This document shows, one piece after another, positions 26,018 to 35,191 of a stretch of 64,000 nucleotides of DNA. Source of the stretch: Mycolicibacterium sp. P9-64 (GTDB lineage: Bacteria > Actinomycetota > Actinomycetes > Mycobacteriales > Mycobacteriaceae). The stretch covers positions 124,001 through 188,000 of the forward strand of contig NZ_NPKO01000007.1 of assembly GCF_008329605.1 (NCBI RefSeq), given 5' to 3'. The notes below the pieces were generated by a model. The model was not told the DNA's origin and searched no databases. It was given only the letters and a program-made list of their open reading frames with translations. How positions within the stretch are numbered: the first letter of the stretch is position 1; the number at the start of each line of letters is the position of its first letter. The position numbers and the translations under genes were made by a program.

Positions 26018-27676
26018 TCAATCGGTGAAGGCGCGCGAGTAGCGACACCCGTCGCGATCCGCCCACGGCGACAGACCGTCGACCGGCGGGCCGAAGGTGA
26101 TGCGCTCGGGTAGCCGCGGGTCGGCGCCGATCCGAAAGGTCCAGTCGCCCCGCCCGACCAATTCGGCCACCAACTCGACGTCGTCCGTTGGTGCCTCGAC
26201 GCCGCCAGGGGCGACGAGCAACAGCCGGCCGCGGCGTTGCACAACGCGGAAGTTCGTGAACCACGGCGTGTAGGAACGGAAGTGCCCGCAGAACGGTTCG
26301 AGCGCGCCGGTGGCGGGAACCTTCGGCATCGCGGCGTCGGCGCGGGTGAAGGTCCGGGGACCCCAGTGCCAGGCGTCGTCGTCGAAGCCGAGTGCGAACC
26401 GGTCGAGCGACGGCGTCCTCGCCACCGCGTTCCCGGTCCACGTGCGCAGCAGCGGCGCACAGTCGTCGTCGCACTGCACCGCGATCTTCACGCGGTCGCC
26501 GTCGCGTTCGGAGATGGAGACCTGGATCCGTTGCCCCTCGTCGGCGAATTCGCCTGTGTAACCGCCGTCTTCGACGTGGCTCGCATCCCACCAGTGCGGG
26601 TCCAAACCGTTGGGGTCCACGGTGCCGGGGGACCTCAACTCCGCGGCGACGCTGCGTGCCATCGCCTCGGCCACGGGGGTGTCGCCGTTGGCGTTGGTCA
26701 CCGCGCAGACCGCGATGCCATCGTCGAGATCCGCCAGGAGGAACGACGCGTAGCCGACCATGCCGCCGCCGTGCGAGACGACGGTGTGGCCGTCGGCCGT
26801 TTCGACGTTGATGCCAAGGCCGTAGCGGCTGGTCTGGGTCGGCGGGACGCCGGGCAGCGCGAGCACGCCTTCGCCGTCGGGCGCCGTCGAGCCCAGCATC
26901 GTGTCGAAGCTGGCATCGTCGAGGATCGACGTTCCGTCCAGCGTGCCACGCCCGAGCAGCATGCGGGCGAACCGGCCAAGGTCCGACGCCGTGGCCGCGA
27001 TGTTTCCGTCGGCGCCTGCGACCTCCAGCCACGGCGCCTGTACCAGCGGATCGCCTGGGGCCCATGGCCGGTCGTCACGCAACGGTTGATACCCGCGGGC
27101 CAACGACGAGTAGTCGTCGTGGGTGACGCGGGCGATGCTGGACGTCATCTCGAGGGGCTCGAGGATCTCCGCGCGGACCAGGTCGACGAGCGGGCGTCCG
27201 GACACCTGCCGTGCCGCGAGGCCGAGCAGGATGAAGCCCAGATTCGAGTAGTGGAAGAACGTTCCTGGCGCAGCCGACGAGACACCGCCGGCGAACGCCG
27301 CGACCTGACCGATCTCGTCGGGTAACGCATCGACGCTCGCCACCAGTCCTGCGGTGTGGTTGAGCAGCCGCTCGATGGTGATCCCGTCGGCCTGTAGGGG
27401 CTCGGGGAGCCAGTCGAGGATGGCGCCCACGGAATCGTCGAGCCGGAGCAGGCCGTGGCGCACCAGCCGGATCACGACGATCGACGTGAAGACCTTGCTG
27501 ATCGAACCGATCTCGAAGAGGTGTTGTGGGGCAACGGGAATGCCTGCGACGACGTCGGCGTGCCCGAATCGGTGTGAGAAGAACTCCCCACCCCGGTCGA
27601 CTGCCACCACCGCACCACCCGGCACCGCCCACTGCTCGGCGATGGCGGCGATCACGGCGCGTGCGGACTCGGTCAT
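26018..27676 (-). CDS. S12-family serine hydrolase (beta-lactamase/D-aminopeptidase type)
   Basis: A 552-residue protein whose first ~340 residues form a penicillin-binding/beta-lactamase fold: S58-I-S-K61 (nucleophile and base), Y144-S-N146, and H303-G-G-G306 in place of KTG. No signal peptide is visible, so it should act in the cytoplasm. The last ~200 residues are beta-rich (WHWGPRTFTRADAAMP, FCGHFRSYTPWFTNFRV) and resemble the extra barrel domains of D-aminopeptidases and related S12 esterases. Last gene of the minus-strand operon; it overlaps the decarboxylase by four bases. A peptidase for D-residues fits its neighbours, but an esterase role is equally possible. Confidence 0.85.
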   Translation of the reverse strand: MTESARAVIAAIAEQWAVPGGAVVAVDRGGEFFSHRFGHADVVAGIPVAPQHLFEIGSISKVFTSIVVIRLVRHGLLRLDDSVGAILDWLPEPLQADGITIERLLNHTAGLVASVDALPDEIGQVAAFAGGVSSAAPGTFFHYSNLGFILLGLAARQVSGRPLVDLVRAEILEPLEMTSSIARVTHDDYSSLARGYQPLRDDRPWAPGDPLVQAPWLEVAGADGNIAATASDLGRFARMLLGRGTLDGTSILDDASFDTMLGSTAPDGEGVLALPGVPPTQTSRYGLGINVETADGHTVVSHGGGMVGYASFLLADLDDGIAVCAVTNANGDTPVAEAMARSVAAELRSPGTVDPNGLDPHWWDASHVEDGGYTGEFADEGQRIQVSISERDGDRVKIAVQCDDDCAPLLRTWTGNAVARTPSLDRFALGFDDDAWHWGPRTFTRADAAMPKVPATGALEPFCGHFRSYTPWFTNFRVVQRRGRLLLVAPGGVEAPTDDVELVAELVGRGDWTFRIGADPRLPERITFGPPVDGLSPWADRDGCRYSRAFTD

Positions 27677-28956
27677 GTCGCACTCGGCAGCAGCTGTTCG
27701 CGGCGCAACAGATCGTCGAACGTCTCCCGGCGCACGGCAAGCCGGGACGTGCCGTCGTGGCAGAACACGACGGGTGGCCTCAGCGCGGCGTTGTAGTTGT
27801 TGGACATGGTGTAGCAGTAGGCACCGGTCACGGGCACGGTGATCAGGTCACCCACCCGGGGCGCGACGACCTCCACGCCGTGGGCGATCTCGTCACCTGA
27901 TTCGCAGTGTCGACCAACGACGTCCACCACCTCGGCGGGGCCCTGCCGGTCGATCACGGCGGGCTGGAACGGCTGCCCGTAGAGCGAGACCTCCAGGTTG
28001 TCGCCCATGCCGCCGTCGACTGCCACGTGAGTTCGCTTGCCACGCTTGACCGTGACGACGCGATAGGCAGTGATTCCGTTGCGTGCCACCATCGACCGGC
28101 CGGGCTCCACCAGAAGCTCGACGTCCTCACCGAGGTGCCGGTGCACGGCGGACACCAAGCGTTCGGCGTACTCCTCGATCGTCGGCGCCTCGTCGCCGCT
28201 GGTGTAGCGCACGCCGAGGCCGCCGCCGAGGTCGTACACCCCAAATCGTTCGAACCTGGCAAGGGCCCGCACGGCAGCCTCGAACTGGTCGAGGTCGCGC
28301 AGCTGCGACCCGACGTGCGCGTGCAGGCCGCGCAGATCGAGCAGCGGCTCGCGACGGATCGCTGCGATCACCTCTTCGACCTGATCCGACGGAATGCCGA
28401 ACTTGGAGGCGTCGTGACCGGTCATCATCGCCGCGTGCGTCTTGGCGTCCAGCGAGGGGCTGACGCGCAACAACACCGGAACCGGTTCGCGGGCAAGGCG
28501 TCCGATGCGGTCGACGTCGTCGAGGTTGTCGATGACGAGGTATCGCACGCGCGCGTCGATCGCGGCGCGAATGTCGTCAGCGGTCTTCGCGTTGCCGTGG
28601 AAGACGGCCCGTTTCGGGTCGGCCCCCGCGGCCAGTGCCAGCCCGAGTTCGCCAGCCGCGGCGGTGTCGGCGCCGCAGCCCTCCTCGGCCACCACGCCGA
28701 GCACCGATGCAGAAGGAAAGCTCTTCGACGCGAACAGCACCAGTGAGCGGGGATGGCGGCTGGCGAAGGCCCCGACATACGTTCGCGCAGTGAGTCTCAG
28801 CGCACCCTCGTCGATGAGGTAGGCCGGTGTGCCGTATTGCTCGGCAAGGTCGGCGACCGCGCAGCCGCCGATCAGCAGCCGGTCGTTGGCGTCCAGTGTC
28901 GTCCCTGTGGGGTACAGAGACAGGTCGACGTCGGCGGGTGTCCGCATCGCGGTCAT
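27673..28956 (-). CDS. Diaminopimelate decarboxylase-like PLP enzyme (LysA paralogue)
   Basis: A 427-residue fold-type III decarboxylase. Seen: the PLP lysine K78 in FASKS, GLHAHVGSQ (209-217), the glycine loop GGGLGVRY, EPGRSMVARNG (283-293), HCESGDEIA with the active-site cysteine, and GAYCYTMSNNYN. The CESGD and EPGR motifs are those of diaminopimelate decarboxylases, which make lysine from meso-diaminopimelate. The usual lysA lies with thrA/hom genes in mycobacteria, so this is probably a second copy with a catabolic role. ATG 28956 overlaps the kinase stop by four bases; longer frames upstream are antisense shadow. Confidence 0.88.
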   Translation of the reverse strand: MTAMRTPADVDLSLYPTGTTLDANDRLLIGGCAVADLAEQYGTPAYLIDEGALRLTARTYVGAFASRHPRSLVLFASKSFPSASVLGVVAEEGCGADTAAAGELGLALAAGADPKRAVFHGNAKTADDIRAAIDARVRYLVIDNLDDVDRIGRLAREPVPVLLRVSPSLDAKTHAAMMTGHDASKFGIPSDQVEEVIAAIRREPLLDLRGLHAHVGSQLRDLDQFEAAVRALARFERFGVYDLGGGLGVRYTSGDEAPTIEEYAERLVSAVHRHLGEDVELLVEPGRSMVARNGITAYRVVTVKRGKRTHVAVDGGMGDNLEVSLYGQPFQPAVIDRQGPAEVVDVVGRHCESGDEIAHGVEVVAPRVGDLITVPVTGAYCYTMSNNYNAALRPPVVFCHDGTSRLAVRRETFDDLLRREQLLPSAT

Positions 28957-30443
28957 GATGACCTTCCTTCGCTGGGGGAGTCGATCTCGCCGTGCCTGGC
29001 CGCTTGTGATCGGCACGCGCCGTCGTGCCTGGTGAAGCGTTCGGCCCAGGCGGCGGCTCGGGTTGGATCGGGTTCGAAGATCTCGGGCGGGCGTTCTGGC
29101 TCGGGTGCCACCTCCGGCCAGTGCAGCCCTGCCCGTCCCGCGAACAGCGCGGCCCCGACCGCCGAGTGATCGTGTTCGTGGGGGTCGAACGACACGGTGC
29201 GGCCCGTTGCGTCTGCGAGGTCCTGCCGGAACGTCGGGGACGCCGCACCCGATCCGCTCATCAGAATCGTGCCGCGCGCTCCGGAGGCTTCGGCCAAGAC
29301 GTCGACGCAGCGCCGAGATTCGAGCACGATTCCCGCCATCAGTCCGCGCGCCAGTTCGGCGCGCGAGGTGCGCAAGGTCAATCCTTCGATGGCACCTGTC
29401 AGCCGTGGATCCCACAGTGCGCCTTGCTCTCCCGGTGACAGGTAGGGCAGGACGAGTGGTGCGGACTCCAACGGTGCCGTCGCGGCGAGTTCAGCCAAGG
29501 CAGCGGGCCCGCCGCCGACAGCGAGGAGCTCGGCAAGCCACTCGATCGCCGAACCCGTTGCCAAGAGGTCCATCTCGAGCCCGTAGCCGTCCGTGGCCAT
29601 CGGGGTGACCAGATAGCGTCCTTCGGAGTCGACGCGGGGTGAGGACGACCAGCCGAGGATGACGTTGCTCGTCCCGGCGATGTAGGCGACCTCCCCGGGA
29701 CCTCGGACTCCCAGACCGTAGGCACCGAGCACCGAGTCGGCCGCACCGAGGACGACGGGGAGGCCGGCCGGACAGCCCCAGCGGCCGGCGACGTGAGCGG
29801 TCAGCGGTCGACTGTCCCGCGCCGCTGCGACCTCGGGCACCGCCGATACCGACGCCGCCGAGAGGATGGATGGATCCCAGGATTCGGTGTGCAGATCGTA
29901 GGCGCCGTAGCCCGAGGCGGTGCTCGGGTCGGTGAGCAGGTGGCCCGTGAGCGCCTCGAAGAGGTAGTCCTTGGCACCGGCGACCATCATGTTGGCGGGC
30001 AACCCGAGGCCCACTCGCCGGGCGTGCATGGCGAGCAGATAGCGGCCGTCGAATCGCTGCCCGGTCCGCTCGTACAGCACGGCCGCACCGATGCGTTCGG
30101 CGATCTGGCCGCCTTCGGGTTCGGCGCGGCCGTCCTTCCACGTGATGGCAGGACCCACGGGAAGCCCGTCGCCGTCCAGACTCACCAGCGTCGGCAGCAT
30201 GCCCGACAACCCGACGGCCTGCCATGAGGCGGGGTCGGTCTCGGTGGCGAGGCGGCCAACCGCGGCGTCGCAGGCAGTGCGCCAGTCCGCTGGGTCCTGT
30301 TCGGCTGCACCGGTTTCCGGCTGCGCGGTCGGATATCCGGCGCGGGCCCTGGCGACGCACCGGCCGGTCTCGTCGACCGCGACGGCCTTCAGGCTGCTGG
30401 TCCCGAGATCGATGCCGATGGCCAGCGCACGCCGCGGCGTCAT
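28953..30443 (-). CDS. FGGY-family carbohydrate kinase
   Basis: A 496-residue sugar kinase. Seen: the first phosphate loop GIDLGTSSLKAVAVDETG, the substrate segment WKDGRAEPEGGQ, the second nucleotide segment AYIAGTSNVILG, catalytic Asp in LGAADSVLGAYGLG, and the adenosine motif MSGSGAASPTFRQDLADATGR. Closest in style to xylulokinases, which phosphorylate ketoses or polyols, but the true substrate cannot be told. It is the second gene of an operon: aminotransferase (33 bases upstream), kinase, decarboxylase, S12 hydrolase. The C-terminal ~50 residues are an acidic, Pro-rich extension. Confidence 0.88.
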   Translation of the reverse strand: MTPRRALAIGIDLGTSSLKAVAVDETGRCVARARAGYPTAQPETGAAEQDPADWRTACDAAVGRLATETDPASWQAVGLSGMLPTLVSLDGDGLPVGPAITWKDGRAEPEGGQIAERIGAAVLYERTGQRFDGRYLLAMHARRVGLGLPANMMVAGAKDYLFEALTGHLLTDPSTASGYGAYDLHTESWDPSILSAASVSAVPEVAAARDSRPLTAHVAGRWGCPAGLPVVLGAADSVLGAYGLGVRGPGEVAYIAGTSNVILGWSSSPRVDSEGRYLVTPMATDGYGLEMDLLATGSAIEWLAELLAVGGGPAALAELAATAPLESAPLVLPYLSPGEQGALWDPRLTGAIEGLTLRTSRAELARGLMAGIVLESRRCVDVLAEASGARGTILMSGSGAASPTFRQDLADATGRTVSFDPHEHDHSAVGAALFAGRAGLHWPEVAPEPERPPEIFEPDPTRAAAWAERFTRHDGACRSQAARHGEIDSPSEGRSS

Positions 30444-30476
30444 CGCGAGCGCTCCCGAATGGGCAACGATGGAGCG

Positions 30477-31826
30477 CTACCGCTCACGCGCCACCACGGT
30501 GAGCGCCGCCTCGGCCGCCGTGAGCGTCTCGTCGATGTCGGCATCGGTGTGCACCAGCGAGACGAACAGGTTCTCGAACTGCAGCGGATGAAAGAGCACA
30601 CCGCGCACCACCATCTCCTGGTACCAGCGCGTGAACACGTCCTCGTGCGCGTGTGCGGCGGCGTCCCGCCAGTTCTTGATCGGGCGGTCGGTGAACCAGA
30701 GCTGGAACACCGTGCCGATCCCCTCCACGTAGGCGTCGATACCCTTCTCGTCGGCGATGGCCTTGAGGCCACGGCCCAGTCGGTCGCCGAGCGCGCGCTG
30801 CCGCTCGTAGAGACCGGGCGTCGCCAGCACGTCCATGGTGGCCGACACAGCCGCGCATTGCACGACATTGGCGTTGTAGGTGCCCGAGTGCGAATAGGTG
30901 CCGTCGGCGATCAGGCGCATCGCCTCCTTCGTGCCCCCGATGGCCGCCACGGGGAACCCGCCACCGATGCCCTTGGCATACGTGGTGAGATCCGGGTAGA
31001 TGCCGAACCATTCCTGGGCCCCACCGCGGCAGAACCGGAATCCGGTGATGACCTCGTCGAAGATCAGCATGGCTCCGTGCTTGAGGGTCTGCGCGCGGAG
31101 CAGCTCCAGGTAGCCCGGTTCGGGCAGGATGCACCCGGTGTTGAAGACGGCGGGCTCGGTCAGCACCGCGGCAACTTCTTCGCCACGCTCCTCCATGAGC
31201 CTGACGAAGCTCTCCGGGTCGTTCCACGTCAGCACGATCAGCGTGTCGGCCAGCTCCGCGGGCACGCCGCCGCCCATCGCCACGGGCCGCGGCCGATCCG
31301 CAGGCCCCGCGAGCTTGGGATCGACGTGGTTGGACCAGTACACGGTGTCCTGCCAGCCGTGGTAGTGGCCTTCGAAGCGCACGATCAGCCGGCGTCCGGT
31401 GGTGGCGCGGGCCAATCGCACGGCAGTGCCGACGGCTTCGGATCCGGAGTTCGTGAAGCGCACCTGCTCCAACCCCGGCACGGCGGCGACGACCTTCTCC
31501 GCGGCCTCGATCTCCAGCTCGTAGGGCAGCCCGAAGCACGTGCCGTAGTCGCTGATCGCGTCGGTGACGGCCTTGGTCACCTCAGGGGGGCGATGGCCCA
31601 GGATCATCGGCCCGAGGCCGAGCAGATAGTCGATGTATTCGTTGCCGTCCACGTCCCGCAGCCGCGAACCTCGACCCTCGGCGATGAAGAGGGGATACGG
31701 ATTCCACCCGTTGCGTGGCAGGCGGGCCGTGCTTCCGGCCCCACCGGGGATGGTGCGGCACGCGCGCTCGTAGAGCGCCTTGGTGGCTTTCGTGCGTTCG
31801 GCGAACGAGGTGTCGAACGTCGTCAT
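30477..31826 (-). CDS. Class III aminotransferase (glutamate-1-semialdehyde aminomutase-like)
   Basis: A 449-residue PLP enzyme. Seen: VRFTNSGSEAVGTAVRLARA (PLP phosphate binding), EGHYHGWQD, the Asp in LIFDEVITGFR, the PLP lysine in TYAKGIGGGFPVAAIGG, and the Thr in SHSGTYNANVV. The fold and length fit HemL-like enzymes, but the chromosomal context is catabolic and hemL lies elsewhere in mycobacteria, so a true aminotransferase acting on an amino sugar or keto acid is more likely. ATG 31826 follows gaagaaggg. First gene of a four-gene operon, with a conserved AT-rich promoter/operator 37-55 bases upstream. Confidence 0.88.
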   Translation of the reverse strand: MTTFDTSFAERTKATKALYERACRTIPGGAGSTARLPRNGWNPYPLFIAEGRGSRLRDVDGNEYIDYLLGLGPMILGHRPPEVTKAVTDAISDYGTCFGLPYELEIEAAEKVVAAVPGLEQVRFTNSGSEAVGTAVRLARATTGRRLIVRFEGHYHGWQDTVYWSNHVDPKLAGPADRPRPVAMGGGVPAELADTLIVLTWNDPESFVRLMEERGEEVAAVLTEPAVFNTGCILPEPGYLELLRAQTLKHGAMLIFDEVITGFRFCRGGAQEWFGIYPDLTTYAKGIGGGFPVAAIGGTKEAMRLIADGTYSHSGTYNANVVQCAAVSATMDVLATPGLYERQRALGDRLGRGLKAIADEKGIDAYVEGIGTVFQLWFTDRPIKNWRDAAAHAHEDVFTRWYQEMVVRGVLFHPLQFENLFVSLVHTDADIDETLTAAEAALTVVARER

Positions 31827-31862
31827 GGAGTGCCCTTCTTCTTTCACTGACAGACCTGAAGT

Positions 31863-31881
31863 ACTCATTATACTAAGTATA
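31863..31881 (-). promoter_or_regulatory. Promoter/operator of the aminotransferase operon
   Basis: On the minus strand the sequence reads TATACTTAGTATAATGAGT. It contains a perfect palindrome TATACT-T-AGTATA (31869-31881) overlapping a consensus -10 box TATAAT. CTTAGTATRATGAST is shared with the importer promoter at 35145-35159. A repressor bound here would block RNA polymerase; the nearby GntR protein is the candidate. Confidence 0.6.
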
Positions 31882-31902
31882 TTCTATCGGTCCGTCGAGG
31901 GG

Positions 31903-33375
31903 CTAAGGGGACGGGTACAGGAACTCGATCAACGCCCGCACCGGGGTTCCGGTGGCACCTGCCGGCCATGGCGACGCATCGCGCTCCAGCCATGCCGCAG
32001 AACCGTTGTCGATGTGCACCCACGGCACCTCGCCCACGAACGTGCGCAGGTACGTGGCGGCCAGTTGACCGGAGTCCGGCGCGTCGGGGGACGCATTGGC
32101 GATGTCGGCGACCCTGGAGGGCAACATCGAGACGTACGAGGGATGCAGCGGAAGCGCCCACCCGCGGTCGTGGGCTCTCGACCCCGCGTCGACGACGGCA
32201 GAGGCCAATTCGTCCGATGTCGCCCAGCATCCCCAGAACGCCGGCCCCACTGCGCCGGAGTCGGTCAACGTGCCCACGTCGATGAGGTGCGACGGGCCTT
32301 GTCCGGCAAGCCAACCGAGCGCATCGGCGAGCACCAGCCGTCCCTCGCAGTCGGTGTCGAGCACCTCGGTGGTTCGCCCACCGGGGTGTGACACCACGTC
32401 GCCGGGACGGAGAGCGGACGGGCCCGGCATGTTCTCCGCCACCGGCAGGAGCGCGACGACCGGTGCGGTGCGGCCGAGCGCAGCGGCCGCGATCACTGCC
32501 GCGGCCACGGATGCGGCCGCGGCCATGTCCGACTTCATCCAGCTGAGTTCGCCCACGTCGCGCTTGAGATTGATGCCGCCCGAATCGAACGTGATTCCCT
32601 TGCCGGCCAACGCCGTCGGTGATCCTTCGCCCGCGATGCGCAGTTCGACGACGAGGGGAGGGTTGGCGCTTCCGGCGCCGACGCCGAGCGTGCCGCCGAA
32701 CCCGCGCGCCCGCAGCGTCGGCTCGTCCCAGGTGTCGACGGTGACCGTGCCCGGTGCAACTTCCCCCGCGAACGTCGTCACCGACTCGGCAAAGGTGCTG
32801 GGCGACAGGGTGTTCGGCGGCATCTCGACCAACTGGCGCACCCAACCCGTCGCCCGCGCCACTACCGCGGCGCGGGCCAGGACGGGCTCTGCGTCGACAG
32901 CGGAATCGTCGAGGAGTTCCAGCGGTGCCGGCTGTGACGGTGCGTCACGCTCCTGGCGATACCGCCACGCTCCGATGGCATGCCCCTGCGCGACGGCGCC
33001 GAGCGCACCGTCGGCCTCGAGTGCCAGGGTGGAGACCACTGCGCGAGTGGGCTTGGCGCACAAGGCGGCATCGAACAGGGTGTGCGGCGACTCGACCCGT
33101 GCACCGAGACCGACCAGCACGATGCGGACGGGCCCCGACGGCGCCTGGACCATGACCACCGACCGCGCCGCCGGGCTGCCGTCGAATTCCGGGTCGATCG
33201 TGGCCAATTCGACCACGTCGACACCGAGTGCGTCGCGGACGACGGCGGCGCCACGCCCGCCACGCACACCTCCGGCGTCAGAGAACAGGCCGACGACCAC
33301 GTCGACGTCCCGGTGGCGAGCGAGTGTCTTGTCGAATTCTTCGGGCGAGCAGCGAGCCATCGACGCGTCCGTCAT
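31903..33375 (-). CDS. M17-family leucyl aminopeptidase
   Basis: A 490-residue aminopeptidase. The C-terminal catalytic domain has the metal ligands in LAGKGITFDSGGINLK, SWMKSDMAAAASV and LDTDCEGRLVLADAL. The last motif is usually NTDAEGRL, so Asn to Asp and Ala to Cys changes are present next to conserved ligands. It should release N-terminal residues from peptides in the cytoplasm. Its ATG overlaps the stop of the binding-protein gene by one base (TGATG), so it is coupled to the importer's binding protein. The ordinary pepA lies elsewhere in mycobacterial genomes; this is a dedicated copy. Confidence 0.88.
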   Translation of the reverse strand: MTDASMARCSPEEFDKTLARHRDVDVVVGLFSDAGGVRGGRGAAVVRDALGVDVVELATIDPEFDGSPAARSVVMVQAPSGPVRIVLVGLGARVESPHTLFDAALCAKPTRAVVSTLALEADGALGAVAQGHAIGAWRYRQERDAPSQPAPLELLDDSAVDAEPVLARAAVVARATGWVRQLVEMPPNTLSPSTFAESVTTFAGEVAPGTVTVDTWDEPTLRARGFGGTLGVGAGSANPPLVVELRIAGEGSPTALAGKGITFDSGGINLKRDVGELSWMKSDMAAAASVAAAVIAAAALGRTAPVVALLPVAENMPGPSALRPGDVVSHPGGRTTEVLDTDCEGRLVLADALGWLAGQGPSHLIDVGTLTDSGAVGPAFWGCWATSDELASAVVDAGSRAHDRGWALPLHPSYVSMLPSRVADIANASPDAPDSGQLAATYLRTFVGEVPWVHIDNGSAAWLERDASPWPAGATGTPVRALIEFLYPSP

Positions 33376-35015
33376 CAGGCCGGGTGCACCTGGAGCAGGG
33401 TTTGCGTCGAGAGGTTGTTCACCGATCCGACGAGTGGCGAGAGCAGGAAGCCCGTCCACTTCGGCGTGTGCGCCTCGATCACGTTCTGGTAGGCCAGCAC
33501 GACGTACGGGCGGTCGTCGAACGCGATCTGCTGCATCTCGTTGATGATCTTCTGGCGCTCGGCGCGGTCGCGGGCCACCCCCTGTGCCTTGTAGAGCTCG
33601 TCGTACTTGGGGTTGCAGTATCCGCTGTCGTTGTTGTTGTTCCACTGTGCGCATGTGAGCACGCTGAGCTGAAAGTCCGGATCCACCGGCGGAATCCAGT
33701 CCCACATCGCGACGTCGTAGTCGTCGTACGTCCCGTCGGGACCCTGTATTGCCGCGGTGGCGGCATCGGTGTCCATCTTGCGCATGACGAGGTTGACGCC
33801 CGCTCCGCGCAGGCTGTTCTGGGCGGTCTGGAACATCCGGTCGCCCGCGCCGTTGATCTCGGTCGGGAAGATCACGTCGTAGCTCATCGGGACGCCGTTG
33901 GCCACCCGGATGCCGTCCGGGCCCTTGCGGTAGCCGAGGCCGTCGAGGATCGCATTGGTCTGCGCCACGTCGAACGGCAGTGCCTTGATGGAATCGTCGT
34001 GCCAACCGGTGGCAGGGGCGACGATGGTCGATCCGGGTGTCGCCATGCCGAGCCACGCGGTCTTCACCATCTCATCGCGGTTCATCGCGTACTCGAATGC
34101 CTTGCGCACCTGAGGATTGAGAAGTTCGGGATGGTTCTTCTTCTTGGGGTTCGTGTTGATGATCAGCTCGTAGTATCCCGTGCTGGCGGTCGTACCGACC
34201 TCCAGGCCCGCGTCTTTCAACGAGGGGACGGTGGTCGCGGGCGTCGACTCACCGATCATGTCGACCTGCCCGGTGCGCAGCGCCGTCACCATGGCGTCGG
34301 AGTTCGCGAAGATCTGGAGCCCGAAACCGGTGATCTCGGGCTTGGCGGCGCCCCACCAGTTCGGATTCCGGTCGAAGAGCGCGAGCTGATCCTTCTTGTA
34401 CTCCGTGAGCCGGAACGGGCCGCCCGACACCATCGGTGCCTCGTTCGGGAACGTGGTGAGTGCCTTGCCGTCGCCAGCGGCGTATTGCGACCAGATGTGC
34501 TCGGGCAGGATGGGCAGCTGCGTCATCTGCTCGAGGACGTTGGAGACGGGCGCGCTGTACGTCACCGTCAGGTGAGTGTCGTCATCGGCGACGGCAGACG
34601 TCATACCCTGCGCGACGCCGGCCAGCTTGCCCGCCGGTCCGTCTTGGAACTGGTGAATCACGTTGAGGGTGAACGCGGCATCCTTGGCGGTGAGCGGCTG
34701 GCCGTCGGACCACTTGGCGTCCTTTGCGGTGTCGAACGTCCACTTCAAACCGTCCGGCGACGTCTGCCACTTCTCCGCGAACGAGGGCACCAGCGACATG
34801 TCCTTCGTGTCGTACTCGGTGAGGTGCGGGTAGACGTACTCGAAGACGACGCTGCTGTAGTCGGAACTCGAGACGAACGGATTGAGGGAGTCGATCGTGG
34901 CGCTGACTCCGATCCGGAGCATCGAGGCGGCTGGCTCCTTGGATCCACCACAACCCGCCAGCGCGGCGACGGCCGCGGCACAGGAGATCACTGCGAGAAC
35001 TCGTTTGAACTTCAT
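33375..35015 (-). CDS. ABC importer substrate-binding lipoprotein (family 5, peptide type)
   Basis: A 546-residue lipoprotein. MKFKRVLAVISCAAAVAALAG ends in the lipobox LAGC with Cys22. The mature part is a family 5 solute-binding protein (DppA/OppA class): PHLTEYDTKDMSLVPSFAEKW, LTAKDAAFTLNVI, and repeated peptide-type segments such as NPQVRKAFEYAMNRDEMV. It should capture oligopeptides or similar ligands outside the membrane. ATG 35015 follows gagggaaggt; a TTG at 35018 is also in frame. It is divergent from the permease genes, with 176 bases between the starts. Confidence 0.92.
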   Translation of the reverse strand: MKFKRVLAVISCAAAVAALAGCGGSKEPAASMLRIGVSATIDSLNPFVSSSDYSSVVFEYVYPHLTEYDTKDMSLVPSFAEKWQTSPDGLKWTFDTAKDAKWSDGQPLTAKDAAFTLNVIHQFQDGPAGKLAGVAQGMTSAVADDDTHLTVTYSAPVSNVLEQMTQLPILPEHIWSQYAAGDGKALTTFPNEAPMVSGGPFRLTEYKKDQLALFDRNPNWWGAAKPEITGFGLQIFANSDAMVTALRTGQVDMIGESTPATTVPSLKDAGLEVGTTASTGYYELIINTNPKKKNHPELLNPQVRKAFEYAMNRDEMVKTAWLGMATPGSTIVAPATGWHDDSIKALPFDVAQTNAILDGLGYRKGPDGIRVANGVPMSYDVIFPTEINGAGDRMFQTAQNSLRGAGVNLVMRKMDTDAATAAIQGPDGTYDDYDVAMWDWIPPVDPDFQLSVLTCAQWNNNNDSGYCNPKYDELYKAQGVARDRAERQKIINEMQQIAFDDRPYVVLAYQNVIEAHTPKWTGFLLSPLVGSVNNLSTQTLLQVHPA

Positions 35016-35144
35016 CAAGACCTTCCCTCGTCGTGCGGGCTGGGCCGGCCGACGGGCTGAAGACCGATGAATCCGGTTCCGACACTCCGACGATCAAGGC
35101 CTCGACCGACGTGACAGTTCGTAACACGTGGTTCACTTGGCGTG

Positions 35145-35159
35145 CTTAGTATGATGACT
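35145..35159 (+). promoter_or_regulatory. Promoter/operator of the importer permease operon
   Basis: CTTAGTATGATGACT contains a -10-like TATGAT (35150-35155) about 37 bases before the permease start. Thirteen of 15 positions match the aminotransferase-operon site at 31863-31877 read in the same sense. The same intergenic region must also hold the promoter of the divergent binding-protein gene. Confidence 0.55.
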
Positions 35160-35191
35160 AGTTCAAGTCGCGTCAACAGGAAGGGGTACGG

